Program-made: the position numbers and the translations under genes | From: Roseiarcus sp963783175 | GTDB taxonomy: Bacteria > Pseudomonadota > Alphaproteobacteria > Rhizobiales > Beijerinckiaceae | DNA: 64,000 nt | Assembly: GCA_963783175.1 (NCBI GenBank) | Contig: CAWANG010000051.1 | Location: 62,001-126,000, forward strand | Reading direction: 5' to 3' | In this document: positions 38,617 through 48,081 of the stretch, piece after piece | Layout of the letters: each line of letters starts with the position of its first letter | Position numbering within the stretch: the first letter of the stretch is position 1 | Notes under the pieces: generated by a model | What the model saw: only the letters and a program-made list of their open reading frames with translations | The model's database searches: none | What the model was told of the DNA's origin: nothing

Positions 38617-38796
38617 ATGCCGAAAAAGAAACCCACTGTCCGCAAACCATGGACTAAAGAGGATCTGCGGCAACTCAAAGCCCATTCGAAAACGAGGACC
38701 CCTGTGGTCGATGTCGCGAAGGCGATGAAGCGAACCGAGGCGGCGGTCCGGCAAAAGGCGAAGACAATCGGCGTCGGTCTTGGTCATCGCCGTTGA
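38617..38796 (+). CDS. Small SANT/Myb-like DNA-binding protein
   Basis: A 59-residue basic protein, MPKKKPTVRKPWTKEDLRQL and then HSKTRTPVVDVAKAMKRTEA, of a type common in Rhizobiales with a single tryptophan-containing helix-turn-helix. A GGGGGAGGAG ribosome site lies just before this ATG, which is therefore preferred over the in-frame start at 38572. Function unknown; DNA binding is suggested by fold-like spacing and charge. Confidence 0.65.
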   Translation: MPKKKPTVRKPWTKEDLRQLKAHSKTRTPVVDVAKAMKRTEAAVRQKAKTIGVGLGHRR

Positions 38797-39016
38797 GACC
38801 TGTCTCACGCGCGTGGTCTGTCCGGTCTGCGTCACTCGGTACCCGTTTTTTCCACTCGGCGGACGGTCCGGTGTCGACGTTGAGCGGTCATAGCGGATTG
38901 CGGCACTGTACGTCGCAATTGGGCGGATTGCGGTCGATGGGCCAACGGCGAGAGCGAGCTGGATTGCGGCCGTTCAGGTCCACGCCTGGACTGGCGGGAG
39001 CGGAGGCAACGCCGTC

Positions 39017-40177
39017 TCACTTTCCGCCCGCGACCGCGCCAAGCACCTTCTGTAGCACGTCGAACGCGGGGGAGGCGGCGAGCGGCGCAAGGACCGACAG
39101 GATGCTCGCGAGCGTCGACATCGGGACGATCTCAAGCGCCTTATCCGCCGCGTCAGCCCCAGGCTCCATCAACTTCTTCTTCTGCTCGGGCGGCGCGTGA
39201 CGGAGTGTCGCGCGCCGGGTGTAGAAGGCAACGAAAGCCGGCGCGAATGCAGTAATGAGGATGATCGTGAAGGTCGTGCTCCAGACCAATAGCTGCGCGT
39301 CGAGCACTTGCCGAACGGCTTTATCTGTCGGCGGCTCGACAAGCTGCGGCACGAGATCGACGTACAGTTTGTTCGAGATTATGGTGATGACGAAGAGTGC
39401 TGAGGCCGAATACAGCAGGAGCCGAAGATGGTAGGAGTCCTCGCGGAGCTTAGCGAGATGCGGTGGGGCCCTCGGCAAGATCGACAGAACCGCGAGCGCC
39501 ATGAGCATCAGCGCCACGGCGAACAAGCCGAGCAGCGTGTTGACGTACGCCCCACATTCAAGCCCCGCGATCGAAAAATGTGGCTTTGGCATGCTCGGCG
39601 CGCTAGCGCTCATGGCGAGAGATCCGGCAGGGAGAAATGGTTCGGTCTGGTCCGCCGCGGCGAGAATGTCGACAAGGAAAATGCGGCGCACCGGCTCCGT
39701 CTGCCACCCGCTCTTAATGTCGATCGCGAACGCCAAGGCCGCGCAGCCGGCGCAGATCAACGCGAGACCTGGCCCTGAACCGACGAGGCCAAACGGCGCG
39801 CGGTCCCAGAGGATGCGGGCGGCGATCGCGATAACCGCGGCGCATGTGACGAGGAAGACCCCCCACGACGCAGCGAAATTCAGCCGCCCGGCAATCTGCC
39901 GGACAAGCGGGCGGATCGTCAGGTCCTCCGCGGGTTGCTCATCCTTAGCTTCGGCCGAGCCGCTTTTCAGCTTGGCGGTATCTGCCGGCTTCGGATCGCC
40001 ACCTTGAGCCTTGGCCGCTAACATCGCTCCGGCCCAGCGGACCTGCTCGAGATGGATGCCAAGGGACCATTGCGTCAGAAAATCCAAAACCAGGAAGCCA
40101 AAGAAGATCGGTGCTACGAAGCATATCGCGGATAGGTAGTAGCGGCGTACTAGGGCAAGCCCAATTCCCTCGCGCAT
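39017..40177 (-). CDS. Multi-pass membrane protein of unknown function
   Basis: A 386-residue protein with about seven hydrophobic segments: YLSAICFVAPIFFGFLVLDF near the N-terminus, VFLVTCAAVIAIAAR, GLALICAGCAALAFAI, LLGLFAVALMLMALAVL and LVWSTTFTIILITAFAPAF among them. The second segment is preceded by a soluble loop rich in Lys, Ala and Asp (about 50-90). ATG at 40177 has GGAGGGTGAAG before it; an in-frame start at 40309 lacks one. No domain is recognised and no operon partner is present. Confidence 0.6.
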   Translation of the reverse strand: MREGIGLALVRRYYLSAICFVAPIFFGFLVLDFLTQWSLGIHLEQVRWAGAMLAAKAQGGDPKPADTAKLKSGSAEAKDEQPAEDLTIRPLVRQIAGRLNFAASWGVFLVTCAAVIAIAARILWDRAPFGLVGSGPGLALICAGCAALAFAIDIKSGWQTEPVRRIFLVDILAAADQTEPFLPAGSLAMSASAPSMPKPHFSIAGLECGAYVNTLLGLFAVALMLMALAVLSILPRAPPHLAKLREDSYHLRLLLYSASALFVITIISNKLYVDLVPQLVEPPTDKAVRQVLDAQLLVWSTTFTIILITAFAPAFVAFYTRRATLRHAPPEQKKKLMEPGADAADKALEIVPMSTLASILSVLAPLAASPAFDVLQKVLGAVAGGK

Positions 40178-40736
40178 CTTCACCCTCCTCCAAATCCTGC
40201 GTCCTGCGTTTCTTGGCTTTCGTCGCTGAATGAAAACCGGCGCGCAAGAGCACAAGTTCCAGCGCAATGAGGCGTAGATTGCAATGCGTCGCGGTGCCGC
40301 GCCTGTCATTCGGCCAGCCTCAATTCAGGTCGATGCAAGTCTCGCCCGGCCCGCGTGGGATGCGGAGCGTGCTCTTGACCAGCCACGGGATGACGTCGCG
40401 AGCTTTCGCCTTAGGCTGCCCACGGACGTGCGTTTACGTGTGCGCGGCTTCCGTAACGACGCTCGCATCGGCCAACGCCAAAAGGACCTCTATCGAGCCG
40501 CCACGGATTCCTCATTCAGTCAATCTCCTGCGGAAAATCGAGACGATACGGTCCCGTAGCGTGGAACCTTCAGGCGAGACAGCGAACGAAGGCCTACTAG
40601 TGTGCGCCAGACTACACCAGACAGCCGAACCGGCTCGCCCCTTCACATTGCGCCCCGTCAAGTGGCGAGCTTTTTCCTAATGAACACCTAGTCAATTTGA
40701 CCGGGATGGCGTATGCCTCGAGGAGGAGAAAATCTG
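40178..40736. other. Intergenic region with a regulatory end
   Basis: About 560 nt between divergent genes. Short frames here look like shadows of high-GC sequence. The right end carries the TetR-like operator at 40680-40701; nothing else is supported. Confidence 0.45.
40680..40701. promoter_or_regulatory. TetR-type operator, copy a (degenerate left half)
   Basis: ATGAACACCTAGTCAA followed by TTTGAC: the right half AGTCAATTTG is the same as in copy c at 49487, and GTCAATTTGAC is itself a palindrome. It lies 36 nt before the first tetR gene, a place that fits autoregulation. Confidence 0.5.
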
Positions 40737-41393
40737 ATGACGAACATCAATCTCGAGAGGCGCGCGGAGATCGGCAGGGAGAAACGCGCCAGAACGAAAG
40801 CGCAGTTGATTGCGGCGGCGAAGGCGTTGTACTCCACGCGGCCGTGGGAGTCGGTGACGGTCGACGAGGTGGTGAGCGAGGCGGGAGTCGCGAAGGGCAC
40901 CTTTTACACCCATTTCAATGACCTGAATGAACTTGCCGCCGCGGTCGCCGATGAGCTCGTCAAATCGTTCGACGAGCTCATTCAACCATTTCGGTTGTCC
41001 CTCCCGGATCCGCTTCTTCGGATTGCGTTCGGCTGCGACGCCTTCTTTCAAAAGTCGCTCGATGACCGCTTGTGGGCGTCACTCGCAGCCCGGATGGCAA
41101 GGTCGTACCCGACGGTGGGGAAAGTCGCGCGGAAGCGGTTCTCAGAAGACCTACGCGAGGCGCTCAAGCAATCTCCGCGGGCGGGATTGTCGCTGCAGCT
41201 CGCTCTCGAAGTGTCGATTGGAATCGTCGTTCAGGTCATGGCGGCCATTGGCGAGGGACGACTCAAGGATGGTGACCGGACCGAGGCCGTCCGGTGCATT
41301 CTGACCGCGATCGGCGTCGAGGGGCGCGACGCCGCGTCCATTTGCGCGCGGCTTTCCGACGTTCGGAGAGCGAATTCAGCTCGGCATCCGTGA
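40737..41393 (+). CDS. TetR-family transcriptional regulator
   Basis: A 218-residue TetR protein. The helix-turn-helix is VTVDEVVSEAGVAKGTFYTHF (about residues 42-62). The start MTNINLERRAEIGREKRAR at 40737 has AGGAG upstream. It is clearly a paralogue of the TetR at 42472 (RRAEIG-x-(E/K)RAR and DEL...A motifs in both). A shared operator sequence lies before it, between 43141 and 43251, and at 49477. The ligand is not evident; aromatic acids or their CoA esters would fit the cluster. Confidence 0.85.
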   Translation: MTNINLERRAEIGREKRARTKAQLIAAAKALYSTRPWESVTVDEVVSEAGVAKGTFYTHFNDLNELAAAVADELVKSFDELIQPFRLSLPDPLLRIAFGCDAFFQKSLDDRLWASLAARMARSYPTVGKVARKRFSEDLREALKQSPRAGLSLQLALEVSIGIVVQVMAAIGEGRLKDGDRTEAVRCILTAIGVEGRDAASICARLSDVRRANSARHP

Positions 41394-41494
41394 ATGACCG
41401 AGCCGACGGCCCTGCCCAGGCAGGGGACTAAGGCCGCCCCGATCTGACATCTGCCTTTTTGTCTGAGTGGGCCTGGGTCAGCCGAGAATCTGCA

Positions 41495-42451
41495 TCACGC
41501 TTCCGCGAGAACCTCGGTCTGCTGCTCGCCGAGATCGAGACGGCCGTCCACGCTCGCGATGCGCGCGCTGATGCGGTCCCCAGGGTGCAGGTACTGCGGC
41601 CGGCGGCTCTGTGATTTGAGGAACAGTCTCCAGAACTGTCGGTCTGGAAGCAGCTGTACGATGCGGCGAACCGCCGGGGGCGGCACGCGCAACGCACAGC
41701 CACTGGGCGTTCCGGTGAGAAGCACGTCGCCCGGCGCAATATTGGCGAAAGTCGATAGCTCCGAGATTGTTTCGGCCGGCTTGAACACCAGGTTTTGGGT
41801 GGAATCGCGTTGCCTGGTCACGCCGTTTACCGAGAGGTTGAGCTCCAGGCGTTCGATGAAATTGAACTCGTCGTCCTCGGGGACCGTGAGCCACGGCCCC
41901 AACGGGCAGAAGCCGCGATAGCTCTTTCCCTTGAAGAATTGGGTCTGTGGCAATTGCACGTCGCGGGCGCTCAAATCGTTGGCGATCGCAATGCCGAAGA
42001 CGCATTCCTTGAGTCGCTCGCTCGTCACCGTCGCCGGTTTGTCGATCGCGCGACGGAAGACCAGCGCGAGCTCGATCTCGTAATCGAGGAGCGCCACGTG
42101 CTGCGGCCGCGTGACAACGCCTTGCGCCGACGCGATCGACGCGTCCGACTTCATGAAGAACATGTTGAACGGCTTTGCGTCTGGATCCATTCCGGATTCG
42201 ATCATGTGCTGTCGGTAGTTCGCGCCCTGGCAGTAGATGCGGCACGGCGCGGTAACGGGCGACAAGATCTTTATCGTGTGGAGCGACATGGTTGGCGGCT
42301 TCTGCTTCGCGGACAGCCAATCGGATTCGCCGCGTTCGATCAGAGCCGCCGTCGTCGGGTAGTCCCCTTCCAATGGCGATACGCCGGACCCGGCGACAAC
42401 GCCCCATTTCGCCGCCCCATCGTTGTTAAAACGAACGAGATTTGTCGCCAT
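41495..42451 (-). CDS. Fumarylacetoacetate hydrolase family protein
   Basis: A 318-residue FAH-fold hydrolase. Metal-binding and catalytic region: LLDYEIELALVF (Glu, Glu), KCVFGIAIANDLSARD-like segment (KECVFGIAIANDLSARDVQ), LLTGTPSGCAL. It is the kind of enzyme that opens 2-hydroxy-6-oxo or acylpyruvate intermediates in aromatic ring-cleavage routes, using Mg or Mn. It starts 20 nt after the tetR stop (same strand), with GGGAGAAAT before the ATG, so the two are an operon transcribed away from the monooxygenase. Confidence 0.8.
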   Translation of the reverse strand: MATNLVRFNNDGAAKWGVVAGSGVSPLEGDYPTTAALIERGESDWLSAKQKPPTMSLHTIKILSPVTAPCRIYCQGANYRQHMIESGMDPDAKPFNMFFMKSDASIASAQGVVTRPQHVALLDYEIELALVFRRAIDKPATVTSERLKECVFGIAIANDLSARDVQLPQTQFFKGKSYRGFCPLGPWLTVPEDDEFNFIERLELNLSVNGVTRQRDSTQNLVFKPAETISELSTFANIAPGDVLLTGTPSGCALRVPPPAVRRIVQLLPDRQFWRLFLKSQSRRPQYLHPGDRISARIASVDGRLDLGEQQTEVLAEA

Positions 42452-42471
42452 CGCTATTTCTCCCTCTTGGA

Positions 42472-43140
42472 TCAGTCGGTCCTTGTCGCCGAAGCGCCGT
42501 CTCGCGCCGGGACCATTTCTTGATCGATTTGCCGCAGGGCCCGATTGACTTCGTCCGCTTGAACGCCTAGCGCGCGCAAAATTCCGCCAACCACGTCCCG
42601 CACGTCGCGCCGGGTCAAGCGCGCATCACTCGCCGAGCGCATGGCCTCGAGAACGACGCCGAAGACAAAGTCGGACCCGACTTCCATTGAAAAGGGAAAG
42701 AGACGGCCCTCGCCTCCCGCGAGCTGCAGGCTTGCCTTCAGCCGCTCGCGAGCAGCGCTCGTGACGACGGGAAAAGCGCAGGCCCCCCGAGCGAATAGAG
42801 CGCCCCAGTCAGGGTCGCGCCGAGCTTCGCCGATAAACTCGGCGCAGCCGGCCGCGATACGCGCCACCGGATCGGCCGCGCAAACGCCGGTTGGGCTGAA
42901 GTCCTTGATGGCTGAGGCGAGCTCCCCGGCGACCTGAGCCCAAAGTTCGTCGAGGCTGCGAAAGTGGGAATAGAAGGCGCCCCTGGAGAGCTGCGCCTGT
43001 CGTGTCACGTCCTCGATGGTGACCGAGGCAATCGGCCTGTTTGTGAAAAGGACCCGGGCTGCGTCCAGGATCCGAGCCCGACTCCTGGCCCGTCGCTCGC
43101 AGCCGATTTCCGCCCGGCGCCGCCGATCGATCTTGACCAA
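42472..43140 (-). CDS. TetR-family transcriptional regulator
   Basis: A 222-residue TetR regulator with helix-turn-helix VTIEDVTRQAQLSRGAFYSHF. It begins MVKIDRRRRAEIGCERRAR at 43140, divergent from the flavin monooxygenase at 43252; the 111-bp gap carries the palindromic operator, so it probably represses both directions. It resembles the TetR at 40737 over its N-terminal half. Co-transcribed with the FAH-family gene downstream. Confidence 0.87.
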   Translation of the reverse strand: MVKIDRRRRAEIGCERRARSRARILDAARVLFTNRPIASVTIEDVTRQAQLSRGAFYSHFRSLDELWAQVAGELASAIKDFSPTGVCAADPVARIAAGCAEFIGEARRDPDWGALFARGACAFPVVTSAARERLKASLQLAGGEGRLFPFSMEVGSDFVFGVVLEAMRSASDARLTRRDVRDVVGGILRALGVQADEVNRALRQIDQEMVPARDGASATRTD

Positions 43141-43172
43141 AACTAATTCTCGCTCAAGAGCACACAGTCATA

Positions 43173-43188
43173 TTGACTCTCAAGTCAC
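43173..43188. promoter_or_regulatory. TetR-type operator, copy b
   Basis: TTGACT-CTCA-AGTCAC, followed by TTTGAC. Preceded by TCATA as in copy c. It lies in the divergent gap between the second tetR and the monooxygenase gene, so one site could regulate both promoters. Confidence 0.65.
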
Positions 43189-43736
43189 TTTGACGTAGCA
43201 GCGCAACAGGAAATCGCCGATCGGGCGATCGGAGGGCATGGAGCAAGTGCGATGGTCGAAATAGCAGGTTCGGCAGCCGGAGGTGTGTCGGAATTCGACA
43301 TTGCGGTCGTGGGGGCTGGCCCGGTCGGTTTGATGACCGCCAATTTGCTCGGCGCGGCCGGTCTGCGGGTTGCCGTCTTCGAGCGCAATGCCGGCCTCCT
43401 GGGGCTGCCGCGCGCCATCGCCTATGACGCGGAGACCCTTCGCCTATTCGCTCAGATTGGGCTTTTTGACGAGATCGCCGCGGGACTGGTGCAGGACCCG
43501 CTGGTTCGCCACCTCAATGCGAGGGGCAAGGCGCTTATGGAGGCGAAGTTTCCCCGCAGCATCTATGGCCACTCGCCGCTCGGAACCTTCTACCAGCCCG
43601 AGTTTGAGCGCACCCTGCTTAGGGTGTCTTTTTTCATGGAATAGGGACCCCGCTACGGGGCTGATTTTCATCCAATCGGGACCCCGTGGCGTCGGGTCCA
43701 CACTGGCCTTCCGAGATCTGGGAGGCCTGGATTGGA

Positions 43737-45233
43737 ATGCTGGTTGTGGAGACGATCGCCAAGATACGCCGGGCCTATTTCACGCTTGGGAAGCCGATCA
43801 AGGAGATCTGCCGCGAGCTGCGGATCTCGCGCAAAGTGGTGCGGAAGGTCATCCGCTCGAACGCGACCGAGTTCCATTACGAACGGTCGCGGCAGCCGCA
43901 GCCCCGGATTGGTCCGTGGCGAGAGCGGCTTGAAGCTCTGCTTGAGGAAAACGAGAGCAAGGCGACCCGAGAACGGCTGACGCTCATCCGGATATACGAG
44001 GACCTGCGCGACCTTGGTTACGAAGGCAGCTATGCCGCCGTTCGGCGCTACGCAATCGCCTGGCGAGAGAAGCGCGCGAGTGCGATGGCGGACGCCTATG
44101 TGCCGCTGATGTTCGCGCCGGGCGAGGTCTACCAGTTCGACTGGAGCCACGAGATCATCGTCATGGACGGTGTGACGACGACCGTGAAGGTCGCGCATGT
44201 CCGCCTCTGCCACAGCCGCATGATGCTCGTGCGCGCCTATCCGCGCGAAACGCAGGAGATGGTGTTCGACGCGCACGAACGCGCCTTCGCGTTCTTCAAA
44301 GGCGCGTGTTCGCGCGGCGTCTACGATAACATGAAGACAGCGGTTGAGACGGTCTTCGTCGGCAAGGATCGCCAATACAATCGCCGCTTCCTCCAGATGT
44401 GTTCGCATCATCTCGTCGAGCCCGTCGCCTGCACCCCGGCGTCGGGCTGGGAGAAGGGCCAGGTCGAGAACCAGGTCGGCCTGGTGCGCGAACGCTTCTT
44501 CACGCCGCGGCTGAGATTCAAGAGTTACGACGAACTGAACGCCTGGCTCTTCGACAAGTGCCTTTCCTGGGCGAAAGCACACGCCCATCCCGAGCGGCCC
44601 GATCAGACGATCTGGGAAGTCTTCGAGGAGGAGCGGCCGAAGCTCATTCCGTATCGCGGCCGTTTCGATGGGTTCCACGCGCTGCCGGCCTCGGTGTCGA
44701 AGACCTGCTTGGTCCGGTTCGACAACAACAAGTACTCGGTCAACGCGAGCGCTGTCGGCCGCCCTGTCGACATCCACGCCTACGCCGATCGGATCGTCAT
44801 CCGCCAGGACGGGCGCATGGTAGCCGAGCACCGGCGCTGCTACGGCCGAGGCGAGACGATCTACGATCCCTGGCATTACGTGCCGGTTCTGGCGCGCAAG
44901 CCCGGCGCTCTGCGCAACGGGGCGCCGTTCAGGGACTGGGTTCTGCCAGCGGCGCTCGATCGGGTGCGGCGCAAGCTCTCCGGCTCCCACGACGGCGACC
45001 GGCAGATGGTCAAAATCCTCGCCGCGGTGCTCACCGACGGATTGCCTGCGGTTGAGGCGGCTTGCGTTCAGGCGCTCGCCGAGGGCGTCCATTCCGCCGA
45101 CGTCGTCCTCAACATTCTGGCGCGCCAGCGCGACCCAGGGCCGTTGGAGCCGATCCAAACTCCAGCCTCGCTGCATCTGCTCCATGCGCCAACGGCCGAC
45201 TGCGCCCGCTACGATCAACTCAGGAGCGCGTAA
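43737..45233 (+). CDS. istA: IS21-family transposase IstA
   Basis: A 498-residue DDE transposase: N-terminal HTH (KPIKEICRELRISRKVVRKV), catalytic Asp in QFDWSHEIIVMDG, Asp in YDNMKTAV, Glu in EKGQVENQVG, and the C-terminal beta-barrel region (VRFDNNKYSVNA). The start at 43737 (MLVVETIAKIRR) is chosen; an earlier in-frame ATG at 43686 lies in the terminal repeats. It looks intact. Confidence 0.93.
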   Translation: MLVVETIAKIRRAYFTLGKPIKEICRELRISRKVVRKVIRSNATEFHYERSRQPQPRIGPWRERLEALLEENESKATRERLTLIRIYEDLRDLGYEGSYAAVRRYAIAWREKRASAMADAYVPLMFAPGEVYQFDWSHEIIVMDGVTTTVKVAHVRLCHSRMMLVRAYPRETQEMVFDAHERAFAFFKGACSRGVYDNMKTAVETVFVGKDRQYNRRFLQMCSHHLVEPVACTPASGWEKGQVENQVGLVRERFFTPRLRFKSYDELNAWLFDKCLSWAKAHAHPERPDQTIWEVFEEERPKLIPYRGRFDGFHALPASVSKTCLVRFDNNKYSVNASAVGRPVDIHAYADRIVIRQDGRMVAEHRRCYGRGETIYDPWHYVPVLARKPGALRNGAPFRDWVLPAALDRVRRKLSGSHDGDRQMVKILAAVLTDGLPAVEAACVQALAEGVHSADVVLNILARQRDPGPLEPIQTPASLHLLHAPTADCARYDQLRSA

Positions 45234-45236
45234 CCC

Positions 45237-45965
45237 ATGGAACGAACCGAAGTCCTCGATATGATGAGCGGCCTCAAGCTCTACGGGATGAGGAGCGCCT
45301 ACGACGAGACGCTCGCCACGGCGATCAAGCGAAAGCATGAGCCGCAGCGCTTCGTCGGCGATCTCCTGAAAGCCGAGATCTCGGAGAAGCAGGCGCGTTC
45401 GATCAAATACCAGCTCACCGTCGCCAAACTGCCACTGGCCAAGGACGTCGACGACTTCGGGTTTAAGAACACGCCGATCAACGAAGCTCTCGTGCGCGAC
45501 CTCGCCGCCGGCGGCTTCATCGCCCAGCAGCGCAACGTCGTCCTGGTCGGTGGAACCGGAACGGGCAAGACGCATCTCGCCATCGCCATCGCGCGAAGCT
45601 GCATCCGCGCCGGATCACGGGGGCGCTTCTTCACCACCGTCGATCTCGTCAATCAGCTCGAGGCTCAAGCCCGCGCCGGCCGCCAGGGACGCCTTGCCGA
45701 TTATCTCACGCGCCTCGACTTCGTCATCCTCGACGAACTCGGCTATCTCCCCTTCGCCCAGGTCGGCGGCCAATTGCTGTTCCATCTGATCAGCCGTCTC
45801 TACGAGCGCACCTCGATCATCGTCACGACCAACCTCGCCTTCGGCGAATGGCCGAGCGTGTTCGGCGATCCGAAGATGACGACCGCGTTGCTCGATCGCC
45901 TCACTCACCACTGCGACATCGTTGAGACCGGCAACGAAAGCTGGCGCTTCAAGAACCGCGCCTGA
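45237..45965 (+). CDS. istB: IS21-family helper ATPase IstB
   Basis: A 242-residue AAA+ protein related to DnaC. Walker A GGTGTGKTHLA (about 101-111), Walker B VILDELGYLPF (about 162-172) and a sensor region VTTNLAFGEWPSVF are present. It starts three bases after the istA stop and works with IstA to choose and bring together the target DNA. Confidence 0.94.
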   Translation: MERTEVLDMMSGLKLYGMRSAYDETLATAIKRKHEPQRFVGDLLKAEISEKQARSIKYQLTVAKLPLAKDVDDFGFKNTPINEALVRDLAAGGFIAQQRNVVLVGGTGTGKTHLAIAIARSCIRAGSRGRFFTTVDLVNQLEAQARAGRQGRLADYLTRLDFVILDELGYLPFAQVGGQLLFHLISRLYERTSIIVTTNLAFGEWPSVFGDPKMTTALLDRLTHHCDIVETGNESWRFKNRA

Positions 45966-46456
45966 CCTTCAAACCATCCGCGCTTTTCGCCACCGCGCCC
46001 GCCCCGGCTGCGCAACCCGAACCAGCTCCGCCGGGGCGCGCGCTACCGTCGTGAGCGAAACCTCAAAGGGGTTCCTATTCGGTGCAAATCCAGGGTCCCG
46101 ATTCAGTGCTCATTGACACTTAGGGGCCTCGCGCGTTTTGGCAACGTCAGCGTCGCCTTCGCCCATGCCGTGGGAGCGCTTGCGCAGGACGAGCACGGGG
46201 TGACGCTAACGATTTCCGCGCCGGGCGGAAATCGCCGGGCGAGAGCGGCTTATGTTGTCGCTTGCGACGGAGGGACCAGCGGCGTTCGCGAAGGCCTCGG
46301 CGTGAAACTCGTCGGCTCGACCTATACGGAGCGCTGGCTCGTCGTCGATGCGATTGTTCCAAATCATAGCGTCAAGGGAATCACTTTCCGGTGCGATCCT
46401 CGCCGCCCAACGGTCGAGCTCCCCGCGGTCGGCGATCGCGTGCGTTGGGAATTCAT

Positions 46457-48060
46457 GCAACTGCCGAGCCGAAGCAGATCGCGGACTTGATGCGCTCCGC
46501 CCGGGCTTCGGTCCTCGTCACGCTCGCGCCGGCTTTGAACGCGAAGGCGTGGCCGGCGCTCGCAAAGGAGCTGACCTCGCTTCGTGACCTCGGGGCAATC
46601 GCATTCGTCGACATGGCCGACTACCTCGACGGCGGGTCGCGACAGGCTGCATGCGTTTCCATCCAGGCGGCCGCATCGGGCTTGAGCCTGAAAGTCGTCA
46701 ATTTCCGGGATGCAATGCGCGAGCGGCCCTCCGACCGGCTCGTCCCCGGCCGCGAGATCCACGGCGCCGACGTATCGTCCTATGTGTGCACAGGCGGCAC
46801 GACGGGGTCGCCGAAGATTGCCGTTCGCACACACCGGAACGAGGTGTTTGACGCCTGGGCGGCAGCGAGCTTGACCGAGACGGACGGCTCGCCGCGAACC
46901 GTCCTCTGCGGCTTGCCCCTGTTTCATGTGAATGGACAACTGGTCATCGGGCTTCAACCGTGGATCCGCGGCGACCACGTCGTACTCGCCACCCCCGAAG
47001 GCTACCGGGAGAAGAACGTCATCGCGCGCTTTTGGGATATCGTGGCGCGCTTCCGACTCTCGACTTCTCCGGCGTGCCGACACTCTATTCAGCCGTCCTG
47101 GAAACGCCGATCCGCGACAACGATATCTGCAGCCTCGAGTTCGCGATTTGCGGGGCCGCCCCGATGCCAGTGGCGCTTGCTCACGCTTTCCAGGCCAGGA
47201 CCGGCGTGAAGATCATCGAAGGTTACGGTTTGACCGAGGGCGCCTGCGTCTCGTCCGTCAATCCGCCCGAAGGCGAGCGACGCCCGGGCTCGATCGGTCT
47301 GTCGATCCCATACCAGCGCATGGCCGCCGTCGTCCTGGACGCCGACGGACGCTACGAGAGGATGGCGGGAATCGATGAGGTTGGCGTCATCGCGATCAAC
47401 GGCCCGAACGTTTTCTCGCTCTACCTCGATCCAAGGCACAACAATGGCCTCTGGATCGATATCGACGGCGAACGCTGGCTCGATACCGGCGATCTCGGAC
47501 GACGGGACGCCAACGGCTACTTCTGGCTGGCCGGGCGAAAGAAGGAGCTCATCATTCGGGGCGGACACAACATCGATCCGAAGGTCATTGAGGACGCGTT
47601 GCAGAGGCATCCGGCGGTGGCGGTGGTCGCCGCGATCGGATGCCCGGACGCCTACGCCGGCGAGTTGCCGGTCGCTTACGTCCAGCTAAAGCCGGGCCTC
47701 GCCGTTACGGAGGCGGAGCTCCTAGAGCACGCCGCCCGGACCATTCCGGAGAAGGCGGCGGTCCCGAAGCGCGTCAAGTTTTCGTCGGCCCTGCCGACAA
47801 CGGCGGTAGGGAAGCTGTTCAAGCCGGCGCTAGTTGAACGAGAGATCGAGGAGACTATCCGCGCCGAGGCGACAAGGCTCGGCGCGGGCCTTTCGTCCGT
47901 GCGTGTTGAACGCGATCCACATCGCGGGCTTCGCGCGGTCGTCGCGGCCGCCGATTGCGCCGACGCCCTCCGAGAGGCTCTCGATCGCTATGCGTTCAAG
48001 TCAGAAGTGTCCGCCGCACGAGGCTTAAATCCGCGGTCGGCGGCCTTCGACAGCCGATGA
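46457..48060 (+). pseudogene. AMP-forming acyl-CoA synthetase, 5' deleted and frameshifted
   Basis: Begins abruptly at EPKQIADLMRSARAS, which is inside an ANL-family ligase, joined to the monooxygenase fragment. It carries the P-loop CTGGTTGSPKIAVRTH (about 46795), then, after a frame change near 47065, GYGLTEGACV, TGDLGRRDANGYFWLAGRKK and the acylating lysine in TAVGKLFKP. It would have activated an aryl or acyl acid as its CoA thioester. About 100 N-terminal residues are gone. Confidence 0.75.
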
Positions 48061-48081
48061 TCGCGAACTGGAGACCGAAGG

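Larger units (their letters stand above)
43625..46118 (+). mobile_element. IS21-family insertion sequence with 7-bp target duplication
   Basis: 2494 bp with ends starting TGTC and flanked by CTTAGGG on both sides (43618-43624 and 46119-46125). Inner ends carry repeated GGGACCC motifs (for example AATAGGGACCCCG at 43640 and again at 43678), as usual for IS21. Without the IS and one repeat copy the monooxygenase frame is restored (CTG CTT AGG GGC CTC). Confidence 0.93.
43252..46490 (+). pseudogene. FAD-dependent monooxygenase (MhpA-like) split by IS21
   Basis: The N-terminal FAD fold reads FDIAVVGAGPVGLMTANLLG (GxGxxG) and ERNAGLLGLPRAIAYDAETL, typical of aromatic-ring hydroxylases such as 3-(3-hydroxyphenyl)propionate hydroxylase. 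After FERTLLR the gene is interrupted by IS21 (43625-46118). It goes on with GLARFGNVSVAFAHAVGAL, YVVACDGGTSGVRE (NAD(P)H/DG motif) up to WEFMQLP at about 46460, where it is joined out of place to a CoA-ligase remnant. Two thirds of the C-terminus is therefore missing. Confidence 0.75.

Noticed and set aside
40267..40680. 137-codon plus-strand frame
   Set aside because: No domain, atypical composition and no ribosome site; overlapping frames of equal length exist.
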